The notes beneath the pieces were generated by a model, which saw only the letters and a list, made by a program, of their open reading frames with translations, was not told where the DNA came from and did no database searches. Position numbers and translations under genes: made by a program. A DNA stretch of 64,000 nucleotides from Tribonema minus. Its lineage: Eukaryota; Sar; Xanthophyceae; Tribonematales; Tribonemataceae. Positions within the stretch are counted from its first letter, which is position 1, and each line of letters starts with the position of its first letter. The stretch spans positions 1 through 64,000 of the forward strand of contig JAFCMP010000004.1 of the NCBI GenBank assembly GCA_017506865.1. The letters run 5' to 3'. Shown here one piece after another: positions 45,939 through 58,270 of this stretch.

Positions 45939-48900
45939 ATGCTGGGCAATATTGCCAGGTGCACCCTGGCCCAGGCGGCTCGGAGCGGCACATCCAACTT
46001 CATCAGGCATGCTAGAGGACTGTCATCACGGGCGGAGGTGAGAAAAGATCTTCAGCAACTGCAACATGCACTCAACTCTCGCGATTTTGACTGATTTGTT
46101 TTCTCTGATGTGCAGGTGGTGAGCGGGCGCTTCTCACCACTGCTACTGGCAGCCACTGTATCCGCCGCAGGGCTTACACTCAGCGCTGTTCCCGCAGCTG
46201 CTGTGCCCATCGACTACGCGGCAGTCAAGAAGGTTAGCTCAAACCGATGCATGTCGATACCACTGAGCAGTAATGCTTGTCATGGGAGCAATCATGAGCA
46301 GGTGGTCGTGTGAGGCGCAGATGTGGCGTCCTACCAGCCAATCAGCGCTGCTATGTATTACACAAAGAGGAACGCGGAGTCTTGAGGACCTGTGACCTCG
46401 ACTGTGAGTAACTGAGAGAGTTCATGTGTATGCTCAAACACTAGCCCACCTTACCAGAACTACAAGAGCGGTGCATTGGCCATGTTTGTTGTGGCATGTA
46501 TTGCTGTAGAGTTGCAAACTTCCTGTAGAGTTGCGAGCAATCCGCACTAAGTTACAGGCCTCCTAGCCACCAACCGCCGCCTACTTTACCACTTGGTGCA
46601 TATCACAACGACAACCATGCCGCCTTCTCTCTTCAGGACATAGCTCAGGTCATTGAAGCGGATGCGGCAAAGCGCGGCGATGGCACCAGTCTGGCAGGCA
46701 CACTGGTGCGCTTGGCCTGGCATGCATCCGGCACCTACTGCAAATCTGCTGGCAATGGCGGCAGCGCGGGTGCCACCATGCGCTTTGAGCCTGAGAAGTC
46801 ATGGGGCGCAAACGCTGGGCTGGGACCCGCTCGTGCTGCGGTGCGTACGTCAACTGTAAACTTCAGCTGTATGCGAGTGGCCATGAACAGACCGTCGATC
46901 ATAGCAAGCATCGTGCATTGGAGTGTGCATGTTTCGTTGCATTGGTGCGTGGCAGGTGACTTTGCTGCTTGCGCAACTGATGCCTGCCTGCTTGATACTC
47001 ACCATACCTACTCACCCGGCTAAGTCTGCCTTGTGCTCTTCACCGGGCCTTCATCACTTTCATCTTCAGCGCCTTAAATGCGGTGAAACCACAAGATTGG
47101 ATGCATAGCATCGCATGCGCACGCAGGCCACAGCACAGCAAAGCCTCACCATGAATCAACGCTCGGCCTAGTGCTGGCCCTGCTTACTATCCTATGCCCC
47201 ACCCCTCGAATCACAGTTGGAGCCTATCAAAGCCAAGTATCCTGGCATCAGTTACGCAGACCTATGGACCCTTGCTGGCAGTGTGGCCATAGAGGAAATG
47301 GGCGGACCATCTATCAAGTGGCGCCCTGGCAGGCTTGACAGCCACAAGCCCACTACAGTGCCTGATGGTAAGTGAAGCGTCTGAAGCATGTTTGTTGCAC
47401 TTCGCATTGTCCACTTAGGGTTAGGGTCAGGGTTAGTTGTTGCCGCACAACGATCAAGTGGCGTCCACCAGGTGTATTGAAATACATTGCATAACAGTGA
47501 TGGGAGTGATGGTTGGCACAGTGTAGCGTTTGGCCTTTAGGTGAGGGTTAAGGTCAGAAAAAGTGATTCTTGGAGACCAACATCAGCAGTTTGATTGCAT
47601 CCGAAGATCAAGCCACCACCTCTCCTGTGCATGTGAATGCATACATCTGCTTCTTGCCATTGCGGTATTTGTATCTGTCGGTGTCTGCTTGCTCAGACAC
47701 AGCACTCGTTGTTTGGACCCGCACCTGACAACGGTCTGAGTGTGCGCACTTACCTGATATACTCGTCTTGCTCACTTGAATCATCTCACTGCAACACTTG
47801 CAACAGGCCGCCTCCCAGATGCAGACAAGCAGGACATTGGCAAGACCATAGACCACATCCGTGCCGTCTTTGGGCGTATGGGGTTCAGCGACAGAGAGAT
47901 GGTTGCGCTGATTGGCGCGCATGCTGTTGGGCGCTGCCACACAGACGCATCAGGGTAGGTAACAAACAGTGTAGGTATCAAGTAGTGTGTAATTGTCTGT
48001 GGTGTTGCCACACTGCGTGTCAGCGCTTTGGCTGCTGCACTGTTGAGCATCACCATTGATGATGATGCACATTACAGGTTCACTGCAGGTAGGTAGGTAT
48101 TGTCGACGTCTGACATCGTTTCTACATATACAGTTGCACTTTTAAGTGGTGTACTGTACATGTTTACCGTTGACCTGCAGCTTGTGCCGCTCACTGCAAA
48201 TTAGGGTCGGGTTCAGGGTAAAAGTTAGGGCTAGAGTCAGGGTTACGACAAGAAAGCTGCAACTGTGTGCAACTTTTGGCGCCTGGGTCTGCCTAGTGGC
48301 ATCACCTCTTGAATGTGAATATACGTACTTAAGTATATGCTGATTGCCCTCTCGCTGTGGCCCTCTTTGTGCAGGTACTGGGGCCCCTGGACGCTTGCTG
48401 AGACTACATGTAAGCCACAACAACAGCTCACCCACATGCTGAGAGCATGCACGTGAAACAATTTACTTGCCTGCATAGATACGTACCGTCGATTTGGCTA
48501 TGGCATCGCTCTATTCGTAACCGTGACCCTAATGCACCCCTGAAATGCATCACTATGGGCAGTATGGTGTTGAAGCACGCCTGCACAAAGTTGTCTTCTG
48601 CTCAATTTACTGCGGGTGGCAAGCATTCCTTGAGCAGCTGCATTGCTTCAACGTTATTCAGTCTGCGACTCTCATACCAATACTTCAGATCTCGAAGAAG
48701 TTCCGCTTCGCACGCTGCTGTGAAGCAATAGTGCTTCAATCTTAGGGTTAGGGTTAGGGTTAGGGCTAGGCTATCCTTAACTGCAAATTGCAGCACCCAC
48801 CATCACAGTACAATGCATAGTGTTGTGGTGTTCTCTCCTCGTTCTTCCCGGCTGCACCTGCTTGCCCTTAGAGTCAGGGTCAGGCCAACCCTATCTGACC

Positions 48901-51092
48901 CTGTGCATCTCACATGTCTGACTATGATGATATGACTTTTTCCATGTCGTCTACTCTCTGAATGCCCTCTGTCAGTTTCCAACGACCTCTTCAGGCAGCT
49001 GGTGGAGGGTGGGCCTTGGACTGTCAAGCGGACACATGAGGGGAAGCCGTGGAATGGACCTCTGCAGTTTGAAGACCCTAGTGGTACGTCCATATTTGCC
49101 TGTGTGAGCTTTCATGTCCTCTGGCCTTTCGGCTGCATGTGGCAGTACACGGTGTCTTGCATGTCGTTGCTACCATGATCACATGATGATATCGGTGATC
49201 ACAATCACATCCGCATAACATCAAACCTCAATGTACTTGGTAAGTTTACGTGCTTACTGTTATCGATTATCTACGCCCATGAGTCGTTGACCAACTGCAT
49301 TGCTGACATTTGTACCTTGGCGATTGCGTTTTTCAGAATGGAGGGTTAGGGTCAGGTGAAACCTTGACAGCGGACAAGTGCAGTTGATCAGCAAGACCAC
49401 TGCCACCCGAGAGCGCTTCATCTGTGGCACATGGAGCTTCTAACAGAACTCAAGTTAACATGACTGTGCCCAATCAAACACAGCTGCGGCAGCAGCAGCA
49501 TCACCAGTTGCACTGGCCACAGCAGAAGCGTGTTGGCCCTTGAAAACGCCTGCTGATGAGGTGGTGTCCACGCTTAGTTGAAGGCGTTGTATATATGGCA
49601 AATCACTGGCGTCATTCACTTGTGGTGCTGCTGACGCACACATCCCTGGTGCAAACTGCTTGAGAGTAGTTGTGGGAGGTTGCCTTTTTTGAATCGAGTG
49701 CGCCACTGTGCATTCTGGGCCATCGCCTTGCTTCCTGTAAGGACATTGTTACAAGTGACTGTGCTTCCGCATACTTCAACTTTGTGATACAGTGCTTCTG
49801 CATACCGCAACTGTGTTTACAGTGCTTCCACATACTTCAGCTATGTGTTTGCAAAAAAAAAATTCATCTGTCACCTCTGACATGTGTAGACACTTGCCGT
49901 TGGTGGCATGAAGCTCTTGGCAATCTCCACAGGTTGGGTTCATCCTTGAGTATTTTGCCAATCTTGCAGGCTGACAGATCGCAGTACAAAAGTTGAAGTT
50001 GTCAACACAACCTCCATTTGGCCTGACGACTTTGTTGTTATTGTTGTGTGTTGCGCAGGCAAGCTGATGATGCTCCCCAGTGACATGGCCCTCATCTGGG
50101 ACAAGGACTTCCGCAAGCTGTGTGAGGAGTATGCCAAGGATGAGGACAGGTGCTGTACTTGGTTGTAATCTATAGTATATACCTACTGTTGTTGGTCTTG
50201 CGGCTAACCATCCTTTGTCACCTAGAGCTCCACGATCTTTTGATTCGTTTCCATATATATCTACTGTGTAGCCATGAGGTACACCAATGTCATAGAAAGA
50301 GAGGCTGCACGTGTGTGTTTGCCAAAAAAGTAAGCTGGTCATTCTGAATGAGATGTACAACGTACATCATGGCGAAACATATTGGCACAGCCAGGAACGT
50401 ATTTCACACGTTAACAGAAAGCTGCCAGAACTGCTAAAGCACGCCTGGCAGTAACTTCTGAAGATTATGCAACCCTCGGGTGTGCTCCATGGTTTCAGAG
50501 CAGAGCTGCAATTGCTTAAGAAAGATGCCATCAACAGCACTTGCAGCAACAGCCCCAGTGACCGGCTGGTCAAGCTGTCTGAGTGCTTCACGTGGTCAAG
50601 TTCGTTCGTGACGCTTCAGTGTACATGCAGATATGCTCTGTCTCTTGTGGCAAGCGCTCATGTGGCACACGAGTTATCCGCGAGTCATGAATCATGAGTG
50701 TGTATAGAGTTGTGATAGTCATACAGCCGCCGCCGTACCAGAGGTGGACATGATAACGATCATGCAGACAGTCTGCTGTGAGAAATCACCGGTGCATGTG
50801 TTGCCAATCAACAGGTGCATGAGGAACATGGTGCGAAATGACTGTATACAACCTTAACATGCGCTGAGCTCTACTTCAGGTGACACCTGCCTGAAATCGG
50901 AACAGCACAGCAAGGCTTTGCTCACTTTCATGTGTGCGTATGCTGTCTCGTGGATGCAGGTTCTTTGCAGACTTCTCAGCGGCATGGACCAAGCTTCTGG
51001 AACTCGGCGTGCCCGTCTTCAACCAGAGCACAAGCCTCACGTTTGCTGCCATGTTCCGCCGCGTCTTCGACCTCTTTGGCCTCGGCAACTAG
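45939..51092 (+). CDS. CCP: Mitochondrial cytochrome c peroxidase (class I haem peroxidase)
   Basis: Exons 45939-46037, 46116-46232, 46637-46840, 47217-47367, 47807-47954, 48375-48409, 48976-49083, 50059-50149 and 50960-51092; all phases fit, 361 residues. It reduces hydrogen peroxide with electrons from cytochrome c. The N-terminus ([20 protein letters not shown]) is basic and lacks acidic residues, a mitochondrial presequence, followed by a hydrophobic stretch (about 40-63) as in yeast CCP1. Distal pocket RLAWHASGT: Arg97, Trp100, His101. Proximal GAHAVGRCH: His229. Trp245 (GYWGPW), 16 residues on, matches the radical-bearing Trp191 of yeast CCP, and LPSDMAL provides the Asp partner of the proximal His. 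The position equal to Arg172 of ascorbate peroxidase (nine after the proximal His) is Ala238, so ascorbate oxidation at that site is unlikely; this favours CCP over APX. Exon 6 is only 35 nt. Introns 4, 5 and 6 carry telomere-like tracts. Confidence 0.93.
47414..47436. repeat. Telomere-like tract in peroxidase intron 4
   Basis: CTTAGGGTTAGGGTCAGGG plus TTAG, with the same GGGTCAGGG variant as at 14827-14848. Confidence 0.85.
48201..48246. repeat. Degenerate telomere-like tract in peroxidase intron 5
   Basis: Seven to eight diverged TTAGGG units (TTAGGGTCGGGTTCAGGGT and following). Confidence 0.75.
48742..48766. repeat. Telomere tract in peroxidase intron 6
   Basis: About four near-perfect TTAGGG units, ending in a GGGCTAGG variant. 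Confidence 0.92.
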
Positions 51093-53266
51093 CTTCAACT
51101 CCAACTTCAACTTCAACAAAGCTGCAAGCATGCCCAGCATAGATGCCATTGCTTCACCCGCTGGTGGAGGCGGTTGAAGTTGAAGAGAAGGCAAATTGAA
51201 GGGGTGTGATGCGTGGAGGCAAGCTAGAGTCATGCACGTCTCTCAACGGCACCTCTGAGTCATCAAGTGCAGTTGACAGCCTGTTGTACATACTCTCTGT
51301 TTCACATTGACCGTGGTCGTTGATGCAAGCTGCTTGGGAAGTTGTCCAACGGGTCAAGTTGGCGCCTGAGCGTGCATGATGATACCGGCATCATCATTGT
51401 CGCCAATCTGCAGTGTCAACTTGCCCATCCAGTTCGTACATGGCCGCATCACGGGGGGGCTCTGTAGAGTTGCGCGTACAAAAACTTGTGTGTGCGGGCG
51501 ATCCTTTCGACGCTGCATATGTGTCAAATATAGCATCCCTAGATCCAAATGCGCTGCTGTTAGGCAGTTTTTTGTCGACGTCCTCTAGTCCTTGTTGCAG
51601 TTGTTTGCTTTATGATGATCTGCCTGCTGCTGCTAGCTGGCTAGCCTAACCCTCTGTTTGACAGCAGCAGCTAGCAATGTCTGTATTTCTTGCCACTGCT
51701 GGTTCGATATGTATACCGCGCTTACAGCAGTAGCTTGGCAATCCTCGACGAATTGCAAAATGCTCGCAAAGTAAGTGTTGCTTTGCTTTATGCCCTGATA
51801 AAGCTGGTGCTGACGGGGGTAGAGGTGGATTGCAACATCACTATGACAGTGCTGGTGATTGTTGAGCTGTTCGACAGTCACGTCGCATCATGCACAAACA
51901 CAGGTGCCACCTTAGGGTTAGGCCGCAACCTAGGACGGTGCTTAACCCGAATTGGCTACGTTTGGTCCGCAGCAGCAGCTGCATCGGTGTCAGGCCATCG
52001 CATCATGCGCACTGCCAGCATGTGCTTTGTGCACATGCGCCTGAGGTGCAAAACACCCATGATGCACTCACTACACAGTACATTATTGTGTGACATGCAC
52101 ACCCCGGTGGGCTTGAGCATCCCTTCCCTAGGGCTCTGGCCTCACGGAGCACCTGCAACGAAATGCTATTCGCTGATGTCTCGTAGACTGCACTTACTGA
52201 CGTCCCTAGCGCAGAGGCACTGAGCGAGAATCAATAAAATGGGTACTTGCTGCAGATCGATTGCACCCACGGAAGTCCACGGGGCCTTGCATATGATGTC
52301 CTGCTGTAGGCGATAATCAACCCTCCGCCCGCCCATCCTGCCAGCGCGGACATCTTGTACGTGCTCCGCCTCGGCGACCACATTCATCTGGGGCGAGGAA
52401 CCACAATGTCCAGGTGGAGGCTGCCGTATGAAACGGCATGCTGCTGGAGAGGGCTGCTTACGCACAGGTGGACGCAGCATTGAAGCAAGTAAGTAGCCAG
52501 GCGACACAGCATGGAACTGACACTCAAGAGGGCTAGCCCCAATTGATTGTGGTCGCAATGTGGGGCAGAAGAGCCACCAGAGTTGACAACGAGCTTGTAT
52601 CATCTGAAATGATGTGCTCTCGTCAACCACACTTTCCTGCTACGGGCATTGGCACCCTTTTCACACGACAGTGCTTGTCAGAGCGTGCGCCATTCTGATG
52701 CAGCTTTTTGGCGGCCATGCATCAGTGCACTGCCAGTATCGTGCATTGCTGAGATGTGAAGCAACATCTGAAATGTACTGCCACCAAGTTTAGGGCACGC
52801 CTGATCCTGTCGCTGTAGCATACGCACGCCCTTGCGCTTGGTAAGCTGCATGAAACAGCAAGTCAACGCTTTTCAAATGCTGATTGAATTTGCGCAGTAG
52901 TAAAGCTGGTGTTACAGCAGCGGGCCAGCCTGCAGATGCCCTGCACATCTCTTGCTCGGCCAGCATTCACCTATACCCAAAGCCAAAGCAACCAAGCTTG
53001 CAAGCCTGCTTTCTCGGTCTGATTTCTGTTACTCTCGACGTAACGCCTGGGGGGCCGCTGAAATTGCTTCAGCAGTTGCTCTGCACAAAAGGAAGCGCGG
53101 ACCAAGCACCGTGTCGTGCGAAAGCATCGCTGATCCAAGGACACGTGTAGCATAGAGAACGGAGGCCAGGCGATGAACCAGCAAGCAGCCAGAAGCGCCC
53201 GCTAGCGCGCAGATCGTTCGTGTGTTGCGTTCATGAATAAAGCCGACGCCTAAAGCCAAAGCGACG
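51093..53266. other. Intergenic, no confident gene
   Basis: It begins with repeated CTTCAACT motifs just after the peroxidase stop (51093-51118). A GC-rich patch at 52250-52480 has a minus-strand frame with GGRRVDYRLQQD, recalling the end of DDHD-domain phospholipases, but no other domain features. The region before 53267 should hold the promoter of the next gene. Confidence 0.4.
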
Positions 53267-56200
53267 ATGCTGCTGCTGCAGCAGGCACTGTACAGATGGG
53301 GACTGCTGCTGGCAGTCCTGTGCCTGGCGTTGCATGGAGTGATGGGACAAATCGCTGCTGTGGACCCACCAGCGGCGCACGCTACAGGAGGTGCTGTTCT
53401 CACAGTAACAGGAGAGGGCTTCTTGCCAGCGGCAGGACCAATATACACTTGCAACTTCATGATGGACGGTGGCGACGAGCTAGCCAAGTCAGCGCCCGTC
53501 GCCGCCACCTCGCCCACGCAGCTAGCATGCGAGATGCCGCTATGGAAATTCTTCGCAGGCGATGTGCTGCTCTATGTGGCGGCGCAGGGCGTCGAGGTGG
53601 GCGGAGGAGACAACCGCCTGCCGTTCACAATCTGGGAGGGGTGGCTGAATGCAGCACCCACCAACGCGGATCCAGCAGGAGGATCTCCCATCCTGGTCAC
53701 GGGGGCGGGCTTTGATCCCAATGCTCAGTACTTCTGCCTTTGGACCACTGGCGCGGACAAGGATCAATCAGCTCTGGTTAATCCCATCAACTCCGGGTCC
53801 CTGTCCTGCCTGAGCCCTCTATGGGCCTTCGATGCGGAGCAGCGGAACATCCAGCTGCAGTTGTTCCACTTCGATCCCGATACGGGCGCAAACGTTGAAG
53901 TGCCGCTCAAGGGACCGCCTTTCTTTTTCTCTTTCTCGGCTGGGGCTGCCGTGTGGACCTCGTTGGTGGTGACGCCAGGGGATCCTGGGTACCCAAACGG
54001 GCGGGGGGTGGCGGGAGGGGACGTGGTGACGTTTACCGGCAATGCTTTCAACGCTGCCAAGCCGGGCTTGTACAGCTGCCTCTTTACTATCGGCATAGAG
54101 CAGGTGAGGACCCAGTGGTAATGCTCAGGTGATGCTTTGCATGCCACAAGCCCCTCCGTTGTTGCGCACTTGTTCGTCTTTCCCTCGTCATTCTAAAGTC
54201 ACAATCGTAGGGCAGCATGCCGTACAAGACCTAGACGCAGACGTCAGTGTGTAGTCTCTCACCACCTGATGAGTGCTTGCTGCAGTTATCACTGCTGATG
54301 AGCACTGCTGCTGCTGCTGCTCCCCCCGCTTCAGGCCACCGTGGCACCGCTGGCAGTCACCGCCACGCACGTGCGCTGCATCACGCCGGGGACATTCACC
54401 GTCGGCGGCCTGGGACTGGTGACTCTCCAATACGGTGCACCACCCAATCCGCTTGGCGTCAAACCAGCGCTAGGCGCTACCGTCACCATTTACGGCCAGA
54501 TCCAGGCTGTAAACAGGGCCATTGCGGTAGTCGCTCTGCCGCTGCCGGCGGTGTTCACCGACGTGGAGGTCCTGGGGGGGGTGCTGACCGCGGAGGGGGG
54601 GACGCCTGTAACTGTCACCGGCCGGGGTCTCAACCCTGCGCTGGGCTACACATGTTCCTGGGTCGGCAGCGCGGGCAACACGGTGGTGACGGCGGCGGGC
54701 GCGCCCAATGCCGTCGGCACGGAGCTCACTTGCACGACGCCTGTGATAGCCAAGGCGGCGCCTCAGGCGTATCAGCTGACCATTGTGGGGACAGCGGACG
54801 GTCAGCTGGGGGCGGTGAATGCGGCGGTTGCGGCGGTGCAGACGGTGTTCACGCTGGGCAATGCGTGGGTCAGCAAGGATGTGGCGGCGGGCAGCGCTAG
54901 CGGCGGGACGGTGGTGACAGTCACAGGTATGTAGGTTGTCTTGTGGGTATGTGTGTATACAGGTAGTCTTGTGGGTATGTATGGATGCATGTAGGTAGTT
55001 GTGTGGGTGGTGTGTTGAGTAGTGAGCATCCACCGAACGTGGATGAAATGCTGCTGAATGTGGATGAAATGCTGCTGAACCTGGTGTACTGTATGAGCCG
55101 CAGTGCCAAGCTGGGCACACAATTAGAAGTGGCATTGCCGCAGTAGAGGTAATTGCACATATTTGTGCCAGCTACGGCCATGGCGAGGACGCAGCATGCA
55201 CAACTGGACAGAGAGCACGAGTCACCACCAGTGGGTTGAGGCCAGGGTTAGATGATTCGAATTTCGGCATGAATTCCGAAATAGACTCAAAACTAGGCGG
55301 AGTGATGGGATTGAATAGAGCACAACTGAGGCAGCTACTTAACTACCAGGGCAACAGTCATTGTACATTGCACACTGCTGCTGCTGTCACAGTTACAGTA
55401 CGTACAGTCGCCAGGCTAGCATTGCCCTCTTAGGGACAGGATTAGGGTTAGGGGGTCAGTTGCCTCACATGTTGTGGATCTTGTATGTCAACACAAGCAG
55501 TACGACAACAGCTGCATCGTTTCAGAATGATTCATTTGGTGTCAGAAAGACTGACATGTCAAGTTCAGCTTGCCCACTAGGACACGAACGATGCAATACA
55601 CGTATTGCAATGCTGTTCTTGTGGACTGCCATGCCTTAATGATTTTTGATGCATCTGGTAAGTTTCAATCTCTGTCTATGACAATCCTGACTTGCGGCCA
55701 GTGATGAGAAGACTCAAGTGCTCCTTCAAGAACCTAGGACTGGCTAACTCCAACCCTAAGTCACAGCTTATGGCGTGTGATGAGGAGATTCAAACGTCAG
55801 TAATGGTTTTGTGGACGCCATACCTGGCGCTGCCGAAGATCGTCTCTTGCAAAACTTCACAACACTGAATCAAGTATTGTTGACACGCTTGCAAACTGCC
55901 GATGCCATTACGCACAAATCATATTGTGGTAGTTCGAAGGGCATTGTGGTATCTGTATCGGTGGTGCACGCCTACATGCTTTGTTTTTTGCATGAGTAAC
56001 AAGATAGTACAGTAAACTCACACAGGCAACGACTGCCCCCTTGCTCTTCTGTGCACAGGCGTCAACCTAGCGGGCAACTACCAATGCCTCTTTGGCACTG
56101 CCGTTGTGAACGCCTTTGACGTCTCCGCTCAAGCGCTCACGTGCATCACCCCCCTCAACTATGGCACCACAAACGCTGCGGCAACCGTCAAGTTCTCGGT

Positions 56201-58238
56201 GCGGCAGACGAGTACGGCGGTGGAGGTTCCATATGGTGGCAGTGGCGTAGTTGCTGAAGATCAGACCACCTTCCGGTGCGCATGCGTGGCAGCCCCTACT
56301 CAAAAGCATGTTTATATGTATGTGCATCTGGTACATATTCTAGCATGTATTTCTCTGTATGTCTTGTGGCCGTATGCTCGTGCGCTTCAACTGGTGTAAG
56401 CGTCACAAATGCAAACAAAAAAAAGCAGCGAGCTTCATTTTTGGCTTAGCTGCACGATGGCAGTGAAGCTCAGGATCTACTGTATTGTGCAAGCTTTGTG
56501 CCTGTTGCAATCGCACTGCTGTTTGTTGCACGCGATCCTCCGACTTCAACTTCAACCCTGACCCTACTGCTTTCAACAGAGTAGTTGAACTTTGGCGTCG
56601 GTGGCGTGCTAGCACCTCTTCTTCGCACAACAACCACAGTGGTTGCCTGCCTGCCTGGCAATTGATTCTTCCACTGCAACTTCAGCTTCAACCCCCACCC
56701 TCCTTCCCTCAGGTTTGTTGAAGATTGGACGTCGGTGACGCCCCCCACGGGCCCCGTCTACAGCGCCGTGGTGACCACGCTGCTGCTGCAGGGCCAGGGC
56801 TTCGTAGCCACGCGCATCTACACCTGCGCCTTCGTCAAACCGGAGTGCAAGCGCAAACTTCAACTTGATGACGCCGACGCCGACGCCGCCGGCACCCCCC
56901 TCTGGGACCGCCCCGTCGCCGCCAACTGCTACGTCTCCTCCCCCCCCGCCATAGTCCTAGGGGAAACCGCGCTGCGCTGCACGCTGCCAACGTGGCCTTA
57001 CCCCGCCGCCGCCACTGCGCTTGCTGTGCTAGGCAGCGACGCCGCCGCTGACGGTGCGCAGTTTCGGCTAGCGCGGCCGCTGCGAGGGGGGAGCGCTGAC
57101 ACGTTCTACTTCAATGGCGTCACTAGCGCCGCCGTTCCCGCCGCCAGCGACGTGTACGGAGGGTTCGCAGTTGAAGTTGCGGCGCTCGGCGTGGATCTGA
57201 CCGCCACAGACTACATGCTGCAGTGGCAGAGCGCCGCTGCGGCGGGCGCTGCCAACGTCGCTGTTGCCGATGCGGATTTGACGTCTTACTCTGCGATTAT
57301 CACCGCCAAGCCGGGGGCGTGCACGCGGGTGAAGGGGCCGGCGGCAGCGGTGGCGAGCGCGTGCGTGTCGGCTACTATGCCTATCTGGCCGCACTCTGCT
57401 GGCGCTGCGCAGGTAAGGTAGCCACGTGTGCTGTGTTGAGCAGCAGTTGATGCTTGTGACTTGTGATGGGTTGCATTTTTGTGTTAGGTGTGCTGTTGCA
57501 CGTGCGGCACGCCTTTGATTGTTCAGATGTCAACTGCAATAGAGCGGTAACAGGCATTTCATTCAGGGAGCGTGCACCCCTCTCAGCTACATGTGACAAC
57601 TGTAGATCAGGCTGCACATGAGATCGCCTCTTCTGAGTGAGCTGTAGGAGGCCCCTGCCATCCCTTCAGAGCTACTCAGAACAAAAGTTGGGGGTAGCAG
57701 GTGTGCCTCTGCGCTACCGCACACTTTCTAGCATAATGCATGCCACGGTATATACCAGAGCTTTGTGAACTTCAGCAGGAATTTGTCAGGGCAGGCAGCT
57801 TTGACTGCATCATGCAAAGGAGCTTCAGCAGGAAGCTGCACATGTATCATGTCATCACCCCAGCAAAAACATCAGATGCTCACCACCGCCGCCGCCCGCA
57901 AACTTCCGCGCGTGACGTGCCAGGTCTCGCTGCTGCGCGTGTCGGACGCCATCGCCAGCACCGCCGCGATCGCGCTGCGCTACACCCCCGCCCCCTTCAC
58001 CTTCGTGCGCGCCACCCCCTCCCACTACCGCATCGTCGCCGACCTGCTTCTGGGGGGTCCCTCCCCCTCAGACATCAACCTCCCCGCCATCACCGAGCTG
58101 CGCTACCTGCTCGCGGAGAAGACGCGCCTAGACGTCACCGCGTGCCAGGTGGCCAGCATCGCTGCGCCAACTTCAACTTCAAGTGTATCAACTTCAGGTG
58201 TGAAAACTTCAAGTGTGGCAGGGCGGCGGCAGCGGCGC

Positions 58239-58270
<32 letters not shown>

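Noticed and set aside
45939-51092. Ascorbate peroxidase
   Set aside because: Ala instead of the ascorbate-binding Arg, plus a mitochondrial presequence and CCP-type length.
51690-52223. 177-codon plus-strand frame
   Set aside because: Protein composition is irregular, includes a telomere-like motif (51911) and has no recognisable domain; probably chance.
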